A stretch of 6,665 nt of DNA from Holosporales bacterium (GCA_031257415.1 JAIROR010000075.1:1-6665), one strand, 5' to 3'. Positions 1-5,793 are shown, counted from the stretch's first letter. Notes: generated from the sequence alone by a model not told the origin. Translations and numbers: made by a program.

Positions 1-34
1 ATTATACCACAAAAGTATTAATTTTCCGTTAAAC

Positions 35-63
35 TTGACAAAAATTATTTTTTATGGTAGAAT
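35..63 (+). promoter_or_regulatory. Sigma-70-type promoter with no obvious gene downstream
   Basis: TTGACA (35-40, perfect -35) is followed by a 17-bp spacer and TAGAAT (58-63, 5 of 6 to the -10 consensus). Transcription would start near position 70, at the GGGGG tract. It is the best promoter match noted in the window, yet no clear coding gene follows within 450 bp. It could drive a small RNA containing the hairpin at 192-243 or a short TTG-started peptide (80-214). AT-rich DNA produces chance matches, but the combination of both boxes and ideal spacing is good. Confidence 0.5.
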
Positions 64-191
64 TATTCGGGGGCACCTTTTGAAAAAATTCTTCAGAATT
101 TGCACAGTTTTTGAGTGGCAAATAAGTAAAACAAAGAATAATATTTCGAATACTGAATCCCGAAAAGTTAACAAAGTCTTAATTTTTGGTC

Positions 192-243
192 GGTTTTGCC
201 AACTATTTTGTTAGTGGTTTGTTAAGAAACAGTTGGCGAAACT
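192..243 (+). other. Long imperfect hairpin in the putative untranslated transcript
   Basis: GGTTTTGCCAACT (192-204) pairs with AGTTGGCGAAACT (231-243) over 13 bp including two G-U pairs. Inside it, GTTT (217-220) pairs with AAAC (227-230) and stacks directly on the main stem, leaving a bulge at 205-216. No U-run follows on either strand, so it is not a standard intrinsic terminator. It lies about 120 nt downstream of the start expected from the promoter at 35-63 and may be part of a structured RNA. No known RNA family was recognised. Confidence 0.35.
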
Positions 244-357
244 AGAAGATCAAAAACAAAAATTTTACGAAACCAACAGGGAAGCGATTTTTGTCTCTTC
301 TTTAATAATCCACAAATTAAATATTCGCATAATAATGAGACCAATACCTATTTTGGT

Positions 358-390
358 GATTATTCCCAAAGATTATTCCCAAAGATTATT
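358..390. repeat. 13-bp tandem repeat, 2.5 copies
   Basis: GATTATTCCCAAA occurs perfectly at 358-370 and 371-383, followed by a partial GATTATT at 384-390. The unit length is not a multiple of three, which argues against the overlapping short frame being a conserved protein. Confidence 0.85.
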
Positions 391-480
391 CTGTTTTATA
401 ACAATCACCATTTCGTTTTAGTTTCCGTCTGGGCTCGCACAATACGACAAGAATCAAATAAAACATCGGCTAATAGAAAC

Positions 481-509
481 TTGACAGACATCGCATTATA
501 TTATATCCT
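481..509 (+). promoter_or_regulatory. Promoter of the MORN-repeat gene
   Basis: TTGACA (481-486) is followed by a 17-bp spacer and TATCCT (504-509), which keeps the key T-A-----T positions of the -10 box. Transcription would start around 515, giving a leader of roughly 33 nt before the ATG at 549. Overlapping AT-rich alternatives for the -10 box (TATATT at 497, TTATAT at 501) have worse spacing. No strong Shine-Dalgarno precedes the start codon. Confidence 0.5.
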
Positions 510-548
510 TTAATTAGAGTAGTTTGTATTTTTTAATGGATATGAGCC

Positions 549-1934
549 ATGGTTATTAGGAAGATGTTTTTAATTACGACAATAGCGGTGGTGCCGGCAT
601 ATGCAATGCATGATGTATTTCCTTCAGCGCAGACAACATTGAGAGCAAACGATAATGTGCCCTCCACAAACACAGAAGAAGAGAATCGCGGCAGCAGGCA
701 GATGAAAGTGGACTTTGAGGATGGAAAATATGATGGGGAGATTGATAATAAGGGCCTAAGAGAAGGAAAAGGAAAGATGATATATGCAGATGGAAGTGTA
801 TATGTGGGAGATTGGAAGAATGATAAAAGAGAAGGAAAAGGAAACTTTGTATGGAAAGGTGTGGGCGTATATAACGGGGATTATAGGAATGATGAAAGAG
901 AAGGAAGTGGTACATTTAAATCTATAGACGGAGATGTATATGTGGGAGCGTGGAAGGGTGGTAAAAAAGAAGGACAAGGAAAGATAATATACAGAAATGG
1001 AGATAAATATGAAGGAAACTTTGAAGATGGTAGAATAAAAGGGAAGGGAAGGATAGTGTACGCAAATGGAAATGTATATGAAGGAGAGATTAGGAATAGA
1101 ATAAAAGAAGGGAGCGGAATATTGACATGGCGAAATGGAGAGAGATATGAAGGAGACTTTTATAATGATATGAGAGAAGGAAAAGGAAGGCATACATACG
1201 CAAACGGAGATGTATATGTGGGAGATTGGAAGAATGGTACAATGGAAGGAATAGGAAAGATGGTCTACAAAAAAGGAGGTATATATCAAGGAGTGTGGAA
1301 GCATGGTGTTAGAGAAGGAAAAGGAAAGATGATATATGCAGACGGGAGAGTATATGACGGAAATTGGATAAATGATAGAGAAAGAGAAGAAGGAAGGAGG
1401 AAAGGAAAGATAGTACATAGAAATGGAGATGTGTATGAAGGAGACATTAAGAATGCTGAAGGAGATTGGAAGAATAGAATAAAAGAAGGGAAAGGCAAGT
1501 ATGTATGTGTAAATGGAGATGTATATGAAGGGGATTGGAAGAATAATATGATGGATGGGAAAGGTAAGCTTGAGTGGAGAGATGGAGAAGTATATGAAGG
1601 AGATTTTCTAGAAAACGAAAGAGAAGGAAGGGGAAGGATGGTGTACAAAAATGGCGCTACATATGAAGGAGATTATAAGAATGATCAGAGAACAGGAAGT
1701 GGGACGATGATATATCCAGACGGGCACATATATGTCGGAATTTTCTTGGGTAATTCAGTAGTATACGGTACGATAACATTTCCACCCAATGATTCAAAAG
1801 GGAGGATAGCGTATATAGGAAAGTGTAGAGGAGACGGCATACCACACGGAAAGGGCACGATGATACTCAAAAGAGGAGACAAAGGCGAAGAAGCGATTGA
1901 AGGAACGTGGGAAAATGGAAAGCATGTTAAATGA
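549..1934 (+). CDS. Exported MORN-repeat protein
   Basis: This 461-residue protein begins with a Sec signal peptide: basic MVIRK, then a hydrophobic core, and a likely cleavage after AYA at residue 19. A polar linker (20-60) precedes an almost continuous array of MORN repeats from residue 61 to the C terminus. Fourteen clear units start at Y61, 85, 108, 131, 154, 177, 200, 223, 246, 269, 296, 326, 349 and 372, each with the YxGxWKNxxxEGxG core and mostly 23 residues long. Units starting at 395, 422 and 450 are degenerate. Units 269-295 and 296-325 are expanded to 27 and 30 residues. MORN repeats form beta-hairpin rods that bind proteins or lipids, so a role at the cell surface or as a secreted factor is possible; no catalytic domain is seen. 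The start at 549 is chosen because it gives a complete signal peptide; an ATG at 564 would lose its basic end. The nearest neighbour, miaA, is convergent, so the gene is probably monocistronic. Confidence 0.9.
   Translation: MVIRKMFLITTIAVVPAYAMHDVFPSAQTTLRANDNVPSTNTEEENRGSRQMKVDFEDGKYDGEIDNKGLREGKGKMIYADGSVYVGDWKNDKREGKGNFVWKGVGVYNGDYRNDEREGSGTFKSIDGDVYVGAWKGGKKEGQGKIIYRNGDKYEGNFEDGRIKGKGRIVYANGNVYEGEIRNRIKEGSGILTWRNGERYEGDFYNDMREGKGRHTYANGDVYVGDWKNGTMEGIGKMVYKKGGIYQGVWKHGVREGKGKMIYADGRVYDGNWINDREREEGRRKGKIVHRNGDVYEGDIKNAEGDWKNRIKEGKGKYVCVNGDVYEGDWKNNMMDGKGKLEWRDGEVYEGDFLENEREGRGRMVYKNGATYEGDYKNDQRTGSGTMIYPDGHIYVGIFLGNSVVYGTITFPPNDSKGRIAYIGKCRGDGIPHGKGTMILKRGDKGEEAIEGTWENGKHVK
729..1730 (+). 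repeat. 69-bp coding repeats (MORN units) visible at DNA level
   Basis: The MORN units are 69-bp repeats, strongly purine-rich on the + strand (AGAAGGAAAAGG-type runs). A 32-bp stretch at 759-790 recurs identically at 1311-1342, exactly 552 bp or eight units away, although the intervening units are more diverged. This points to recent recombination or gene conversion inside the array. The purine bias also generates long pyrimidine-rich antisense frames that are not genes. Confidence 0.85.
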
Positions 1935-2304
1935 AATAAATTCCTGGCCCCAGCTCCCAAAGAAAATCATGGGACAAAAATTTTTCCTTGCATAAAAAAG
2001 TATGCCACCGTGTTATCGACGCTTGTTCCTGCGGGCTCTTCTAGCTTTGGAATCCGCGAGGTTAACCAAGAGGGTGAGGTGGTGGATACCAAATCAGCGA
2101 AAGACTGTGGATTTTTCCGCCCTAGAAATACCAATGGCGACCTACCTCTTCTCAGGCAATCTTTTGGTGTTTGGGTGCATGCCTGAGTGGGGAGGTGGAT
2201 ACCAAATTAGCGAAAGACTGTGGATTTTTCCGCCCCAGAAATACCAATGGCGACCTACTTCCTCTCAGGCAATCTTTTGGTGTTTGGGTGCATGCTTCCC
2301 AGAG
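1935..2304. other. Intergenic region between convergent genes, largely repeat
   Basis: This 370-bp gap separates the MORN gene (+) from the end of miaA (-). Most of its right half is the two-copy 102-bp repeat. It appears richer in G+C than the left intergenic region. No U-tract hairpin was found that would serve as a bidirectional terminator. The + strand is open in several overlapping frames, including an 83-codon continuation in frame with the MORN gene after its TGA, but the two repeat copies are out of frame with each other, so a protein-coding role is doubtful. Confidence 0.6.
2081..2295. repeat. Two direct copies of a 102-bp intergenic repeat
   Basis: 2081-2182 and 2194-2295 match at 98 of 102 positions without gaps, with a period of 113 bp. 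The second copy ends 9 bp before the miaA stop codon. Differences lie at 2095/2208, 2123/2236, 2146/2259 and 2149/2262. The period is not a multiple of three, so the copies are in different frames. In copy 1, CTCAGGCA (2151-2158) can pair with TGCCTGAG (2180-2187), spanning the copy boundary; copy 2 lacks the right arm. No transposase and no terminal inverted repeats were found. It may be a local duplication or part of a dispersed repeat family. Confidence 0.95.
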
Positions 2305-3168
2305 TTATTTGTTGGTATACCTTCTGAACCACGTATATTGGCGTTTTGCATAGTGTCTTGAATTTGTGCATGCCTTTTGGATCATTGTTTCGTAGTTGCT
2401 TTTCCCTTCCACGTAATCGCAAATTTCTCGAACGCCAATTGCCTGAAAAAGAGGGTAGTTTCTGTCATGCTTCGTTTTCTCAAGTAAGTTTTCGATTTCT
2501 TCGATGGCTCCGTTCTCAATCATATATCTGAATCTTGTATTGATCCGAGCGTATAATTCATCTCTCCGGCAGTCAATTATCTTGATTCTATATGGTATAT
2601 CATCTAGAAAGCTAATGGTTTTGCCTTCGAAAAAGGAGCGGATAGACAGTCCAGTTTGAAGAAGTATTTCATGGGCTCTTTGCATTTGCCGATGTTTGTC
2701 AGGGGTGATTGAATTGCGCAGCTTCTCATCGTTTCTGTAGACACAGTCGCACAACTCTTTGTAGTTACTTTTGGCGAGGTCTGCTGTGATCTTCCTGATT
2801 TCAGCTGATATTTCAGGCAATTCTGAAATACCGTTTACTAAGCAATCTATATACATTCCAGTTCCCCCAACAACGATGATTGGATACTGCTCGCTATTTA
2901 CGGATTGCCTGATGATCCCAGCTGCCAAGCCAGCCCACTTCGCCGCATTCATTTTCTCATCATATTCGCATATCGAATATAGTTTATGTTCTACCTCTTC
3001 TCTTGCTGCTTCATCTGGCTGGGATGTGACAATTGGAATATCCTTATACACCTGCATACTATCAGCATTTACTACAACGGCACCAGCGACAGACCTCGCG
3101 ATCTCCACCGCCGCCAGTGACTTACCACAGGCCGTGGGACCTGCGATTACTAGCAATTTCGATTTCAC
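2305..3168 (-). CDS. miaA: tRNA dimethylallyltransferase
   Basis: MiaA transfers a dimethylallyl group from DMAPP to N6 of A37 in tRNAs reading UNN codons, the first step of i6A/ms2i6A synthesis, in the cytoplasm. The product is 287 residues, close to the usual 290-320. Visible motifs are the P-loop GPTACGKS (10-17), NADSMQVY with the expected catalytic Asp at 36, VVGGTGMY (99-106), ITPDKHRQMQRAHEI (154-168), AIGVRE (243-248) and the C-terminal SRHYAKRQYTWFRR (270-283). The segment DIPIVTSQPD replaces the GLDIGTAKP of other groups, as in alphaproteobacteria. The start chosen is a GTG (3168-3166) nine codons before the P-loop; it overlaps the TGA of the MFS gene (GTGA), implying translational coupling. 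The open frame continues upstream to 3282, but that extension is Cys/Arg-rich, lies inside the MFS gene and is not MiaA-like. The last codons abut the intergenic 102-bp repeat. Confidence 0.96.
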   Translation of the reverse strand: MKSKLLVIAGPTACGKSLAAVEIARSVAGAVVVNADSMQVYKDIPIVTSQPDEAAREEVEHKLYSICEYDEKMNAAKWAGLAAGIIRQSVNSEQYPIIVVGGTGMYIDCLVNGISELPEISAEIRKITADLAKSNYKELCDCVYRNDEKLRNSITPDKHRQMQRAHEILLQTGLSIRSFFEGKTISFLDDIPYRIKIIDCRRDELYARINTRFRYMIENGAIEEIENLLEKTKHDRNYPLFQAIGVREICDYVEGKSNYETMIQKACTNSRHYAKRQYTWFRRYTNK

Positions 3169-4457
3169 TTTCGGGAAATTCTCTCTTCGGTTCCTTCGCC
3201 TATCGTCTCCTTGACGAGAAGGGCAACAACATATGCAACCAGAACAGCTAACGGAAGCACAACGAACGACTTTCGGTAACACACTACATCATAGACCCTT
3301 GTTCCCCCTTCCGAGAAACAACCATTCCAGAAAAGATCCAGAAGATATCCTAGTGATGACTGGAAGATCGAGCCAACGAACATAATAATGGCGTTCGTCC
3401 AAGCGAGGGCAGCGCCCAGTGTTTCCCCTGTGGAGTTGTTTCTAACACACGTGAAATTGATTACCTGAGCTCCTGTAAAGATTCCTATTGTGAAAACTAT
3501 GGCGTATGAGGCATACAAGCCAACATCGGTATATATCAGAAGAACAAACAACAGCGATATCATAACGGCAGACAATTTGATAACTTTCATATAGCTGTTC
3601 CACTTCCTTGCAACCATCGCTAGTAAAACACTACCGACAGCGACACCTATGAACAATGCCGAAGATACAATAGAGGCAACCTCATTATTTACCCCGCATT
3701 TGGACATAAAGAAAGGCACCGCCCAAAGTTCTGAGAACGCGGCAATCGGGAGGTACATCAACGCAGCCACAATAGCAGAAAACAATATCTGCTTATTCTT
3801 CGCAACAACAACAATTGTTGCCGTTATTGATTCGGAGTATCCCTTCTTTTTGCTTGCCTTAACCTTGGGCTCATTTTTGGGTATAAATGCCAATATCAAT
3901 ATCAGAAGAACAAATCCTAGAATGGCAAACAAGTATAAAGATTGCCTCCAGCCAATAGTATTAACGAGCTTTGCAACCGGAAGCTCTCCAAACAGCCCAC
4001 CAAGGGTCCCCATCATGTTTGTCGCCCCAGCGAGAGTGACAAAATATTTGGCAGGAAACATCACGGACGCCACGTGCAGGCTGCTTATAAAAGCACACGC
4101 AGACCCGGCCCCTATCAAAAACCGCCCTATCTCGGCGACGTACAAATGCTCCGTGTGGGCAAAAATGAGGGCACCGATACCACAGAGAACCGTTGAAACA
4201 CCAAGCAAATTTCTCGGGCCAATTCTGTCTAGAACAAACCCGCATGGCAATTGAAACAACGTATACGCGTAATAGTAGAAAGATACCAGCACCCCAAGCA
4301 TAGTCGTCGTAGCATTAAACGAAACCATCATCTCGTTCGTCATAACGCTTGGAGAAACCCGCAGCACCATTTCATATAGGTAGAAAAACGAAGCAATCCC
4401 CCATACGGTCCACGCCTTCGTCAAGTTTTTATCATTGATACGTTCACCATTACTCAT
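3165..4457 (-). CDS. Major facilitator superfamily transporter
   Basis: This 430-residue inner-membrane carrier has the MFS layout of 12 predicted helices in two halves, joined by a basic loop (about 195-208, PKNEPKVKASKKK). Motif A, GFVLDRIGPR, lies between TM2 and TM3 (73-82); GRFLIGAGSA (111-120) marks TM4 and GWRQSLYLF (169-177) opens TM6. The YLYEMVLRVSPSVM segment in TM1 and the QxPxGxxLDRxGPR context resemble the COG2271-like carriers common in intracellular proteobacteria. The substrate cannot be told from sequence; sugar phosphates, organic acids and amino acids are all possible. The start chosen is ATG 4457-4455, preceded 9 nt upstream by GAGAGG; a TTG two codons upstream is an alternative. 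The N terminus (MSNGER) is itself the last unit of the 27-bp repeat array. The stop overlaps the miaA start. Confidence 0.9.
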   Translation of the reverse strand: MSNGERINDKNLTKAWTVWGIASFFYLYEMVLRVSPSVMTNEMMVSFNATTTMLGVLVSFYYYAYTLFQLPCGFVLDRIGPRNLLGVSTVLCGIGALIFAHTEHLYVAEIGRFLIGAGSACAFISSLHVASVMFPAKYFVTLAGATNMMGTLGGLFGELPVAKLVNTIGWRQSLYLFAILGFVLLILILAFIPKNEPKVKASKKKGYSESITATIVVVAKNKQILFSAIVAALMYLPIAAFSELWAVPFFMSKCGVNNEVASIVSSALFIGVAVGSVLLAMVARKWNSYMKVIKLSAVMISLLFVLLIYTDVGLYASYAIVFTIGIFTGAQVINFTCVRNNSTGETLGAALAWTNAIIMFVGSIFQSSLGYLLDLFWNGCFSEGGTRVYDVVCYRKSFVVLPLAVLVAYVVALLVKETIGEGTEERISRK

Positions 4458-4678
4458 CCGCAAATACCTCTCATCACTACGCCACTATTCATCCGCAAAT
4501 GCCTCTCGCCATTACCCATCCGCAAACACCTCTCGCCATTACCCATCCGCAAACACCTCTCGCCATTACTCATCCGCAAACACCTCTCGCCATTACTCAT
4601 CCGCAAACACCTCTCGCCATTACTCATCCGCAAACCCACAAACAAATGTTCACCTCTGGGCATACTCCTTAGTTCCAT
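4454..4678 (-). CDS. Possible leader peptide of nine-residue repeats, overlapping the MFS start
   Basis: This open frame of 74 codons runs through the tandem array. A 15-residue N-terminal part (MELRSMPRGEHLFVG) is followed by three LRMSNGERC units, two LRMGNGER(C/H) units and a divergent tail LRMNSGVVMRGICG. Its TGA (4456-4454) overlaps the ATG of the MFS gene as ATGA, the classic arrangement for termination-reinitiation. AAGGAG lies just inside the frame, too close to the second ATG (4663) to be an ideal RBS. The frame may simply be a by-product of a 27-bp repeat, since any such repeat lacking a stop in one frame stays open. I do not recognise a family. Confidence 0.3.
   Translation of the reverse strand: MELRSMPRGEHLFVGLRMSNGERCLRMSNGERCLRMSNGERCLRMGNGERCLRMGNGERHLRMNSGVVMRGICG
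4455..4634 (-). repeat. 27-bp tandem array duplicating a translation-initiation module
   Basis: On the + strand the core CATCCGCAAA begins at 4455, 4490, 4517, 4544, 4571, 4598 and 4625: seven copies, spaced 27 bp except for one 35-bp interval between the last two on the MFS side. Read on the minus strand each regular unit is GCGAGAGG, a short TGTTTGCGG spacer and ATGAGTAATGG, that is, an RBS plus start codon. The units at 4517 and 4544 have GGT in place of AGT. There are no unique spacers, so it is not CRISPR. In one minus frame it reads as (LRMSNGERC)n; in a second, each unit is a closed mini-ORF MARGVCG followed by TGA. The 35-bp unit shifts the open frame relative to the MFS gene. Confidence 0.95.
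4467..4472 (-). promoter_or_regulatory. Ribosome-binding site of the MFS gene
   Basis: On the minus strand GAGAGG is followed by 9 nt (TATTTGCGG) and then ATG at 4457, so it decides for the ATG over the TTG at 4463. The same module, GAGAGG with about 9 nt and then ATG, recurs in the upstream 27-bp units, so this site is one of several duplicated translation starts. Confidence 0.6.
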
Positions 4679-4687
4679 CTAGTTTGT

Positions 4688-4717
4688 ATAGTACCATATT
4701 TATAGTTCCTCGTGCAA
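4688..4717 (-). promoter_or_regulatory. Possible promoter of the leader-MFS-miaA unit
   Basis: On the minus strand TTGCAC (4717-4712) is followed by an 18-bp spacer and TACTAT (4693-4688). The -35 matches consensus at only three positions, the -10 at four. An alternative -10, TATAAA (4704-4699), lies within the spacer. Its place just upstream of the leader frame and within the only gap between the LRR and MFS genes supports it more than the sequence match does. Confidence 0.3.
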
Positions 4718-4738
4718 GCAATTCTTCAGTTTGGAATA

Positions 4739-4790
4739 GCCGAAATTGTTAGCCGAAATTGTTGGCAGAAGTTGCTGGCACAATCTGCGG
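4739..4790. repeat. Degenerate 13-bp tandem repeat
   Basis: GCCGAAATTGTTA (4739-4751), GCCGAAATTGTTG (4752-4764), GCAGAAGTTGCTG (4765-4777) and a weak GCACAATCTGCGG (4778-4790) follow one another without gaps. The array lies between the stop of the LRR gene and the possible MFS promoter. The first two copies differ at one position and divergence increases toward the LRR gene. Confidence 0.75.
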
Positions 4791-4831
4791 AGATCAAAGA
4801 TCTGCCTCTCGCCAAAACTGAGTTTGCTGCG

Positions 4832-5668
4832 TCACTCGTCGATAATGAGTGGTGAGGTGGTGCTCAGTGGCGCTGCTGATATTGTTGAATCTTCGGAAGC
4901 AGGCGCCTCATCAAACTTGAAACTTGGAGGAAGTTCTTTATTGTTCTTTTGGGTTTCAGGGATCGGGTTGCCCTCCAAGTTGATCTCATTTATGTTGCCT
5001 TCTGCAGACACAAATGGATTTGGTGTTGTTATTTTGTTTTTAGATAGAACAATACTGATATTCGGCGTCCCAGATGTAGTCTTCAGTATTTCGGCCAATT
5101 TCTTCGCCTCGGAGTCCCCTATATTGCTGTCGCTTAAGTCAATTAGTATAATGCCGATAAGCAATCTAAACACTTTTTCGCCGGATATATTTCCAGACTC
5201 ATCTTTAACAAAGTCGTACATAGCATCAATTACGCTCACTCGGCCATTATTCCTTATAATCAGCATCGTGATCACCTGAGGATTTTCCGATATAAATTTA
5301 AAAAGAATATTCAGAGTTTCTTCATTAAGTTGGCATCCCGATAATCCCAGCTCTATTTTAGAGTACTTATCGTTATTTTTTGTTAACCAGTCAACTAAGT
5401 ATTTCATATCTATTTCGTTCAGATTTTGGCCCTCTAAATTTATCCCTTTAGTGGTCTCCTTTTCAAATTCTGCCAAAGCTGGATCTATTTTTTCGTTTCC
5501 ATTATCTTTTTTTTCCTCCTCTTCCTTCTTCTTTTTTATAGATCTTTGCTCTCTCTTTGTGTTTTTATTTTCTGCCCTGGCATTCAAATCACAAACACAG
5601 AGAGAAGAATATGTCGCCGCTATAAACAGAGCAAGCAGCAAATATTGAATAGTTCTAGAGATGGTCAT
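4832..5668 (-). CDS. Secreted leucine-rich-repeat (RNI-like) protein
   Basis: This 278-residue protein starts with an N-terminal signal peptide (hydrophobic core about residues 8-24, YLLLALFIAATYSSLCV). The cysteines at 24 and 26 sit where a lipobox could be, but SSLC is not a good one, so type I export is more likely. A highly charged linker (38-60, with KKKKEEEEKK) precedes irregular LRR units of RNI type, a short strand then a helix: about 75-100, 104-130 (KIELGLSGCQLNEET), 133-159, 173-199 (IILIDLSDSNIGDSE), 203-219 (ISIVLSKNKIT) and a last strand at 227-236 (INEINLEGNPIP). The Ser/Thr/Pro-rich tail (255-278) looks disordered. Such repeats bind proteins, so a surface or effector role is plausible; no enzyme domain is seen. 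There is no clear Shine-Dalgarno. The gene is divergent from rsmD and 153 bp upstream of the leader frame of the MFS gene. Confidence 0.8.
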   Translation of the reverse strand: MTISRTIQYLLLALFIAATYSSLCVCDLNARAENKNTKREQRSIKKKKEEEEKKDNGNEKIDPALAEFEKETTKGINLEGQNLNEIDMKYLVDWLTKNNDKYSKIELGLSGCQLNEETLNILFKFISENPQVITMLIIRNNGRVSVIDAMYDFVKDESGNISGEKVFRLLIGIILIDLSDSNIGDSEAKKLAEILKTTSGTPNISIVLSKNKITTPNPFVSAEGNINEINLEGNPIPETQKNNKELPPSFKFDEAPASEDSTISAAPLSTTSPLIIDE

Positions 5669-5793
5669 TTTGGCTACATTCGCGTTATAAACCTCATGTG
5701 ATTATTCTCGCATATAATAGTTAACAAATTATTAAATTCTAGAATAAATACAGCTTTTTTGTTATCCTCAATTAAAATGTCCTTAATAATGCC
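5669..5793. promoter_or_regulatory. Divergent intergenic region of the LRR gene and rsmD
   Basis: This AT-rich 125-bp spacer must hold both promoters. For rsmD the best reading is TTAACA (5721-5726), an 18-bp spacer and TAAATA (5745-5750); TAGAAT at 5740-5745 is a better -10 but has no well-placed -35. For the LRR gene no convincing pair was found on the minus strand. The composition makes individual boxes unreliable. Confidence 0.3.

Larger units (their letters stand above)
1..480. other. Gene-poor left intergenic region
   Basis: No convincing protein gene is visible. The longest frames are a TTG-started 62-codon frame (233-421), whose 3' half is made by a 13-bp tandem repeat (not a multiple of three), and a TTG-started 44-codon frame (80-214); neither shows family resemblance. 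The stretch is AT-rich and holds a near-consensus promoter (35-63), a long hairpin (192-243) and a tandem repeat (358-390). No tRNA or known structured RNA was recognised. Confidence 0.6.

Noticed and set aside
233..421. 62-codon TTG-started frame
   Set aside because: No recognisable family; it begins inside the right arm of the hairpin and its end is built from a 13-bp tandem repeat that does not preserve frame.
756..1418. Long antisense frame of 220 codons, and similar ones at 574-915, 1286-1648 and 1685-1960, opposite the MORN gene
   Set aside because: They are Ser/Phe/Tyr/Ile-rich reflections of the purine-rich MORN repeats on the other strand, with no domain or independent start signal.
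2002..2361. 119-codon frame across the intergenic repeat
   Set aside because: It reads the two near-identical repeat copies in different frames and runs into the antisense of miaA, so it cannot be a conserved protein.
3169..3282. Upstream extension of miaA to an ATG at 3282
   Set aside because: The extra residues are Cys/Arg-rich, unlike MiaA, and lie entirely inside the MFS gene; the GTG at 3168 gives a normal-length protein.
4435..4752. Plus-strand frame of Ser/Asn/His repeats through the 27-bp array; also the idea of a CRISPR array
   Set aside because: The 27-bp units are contiguous without spacers, and the plus frame is a by-product of the repeat opposite the MFS leader.
4793..4804. Hairpin AGATC-AAA-GATCT downstream of the LRR gene as a terminator
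   Set aside because: The stem is only 5 bp, the flanks mismatch and no U-run follows on either strand.
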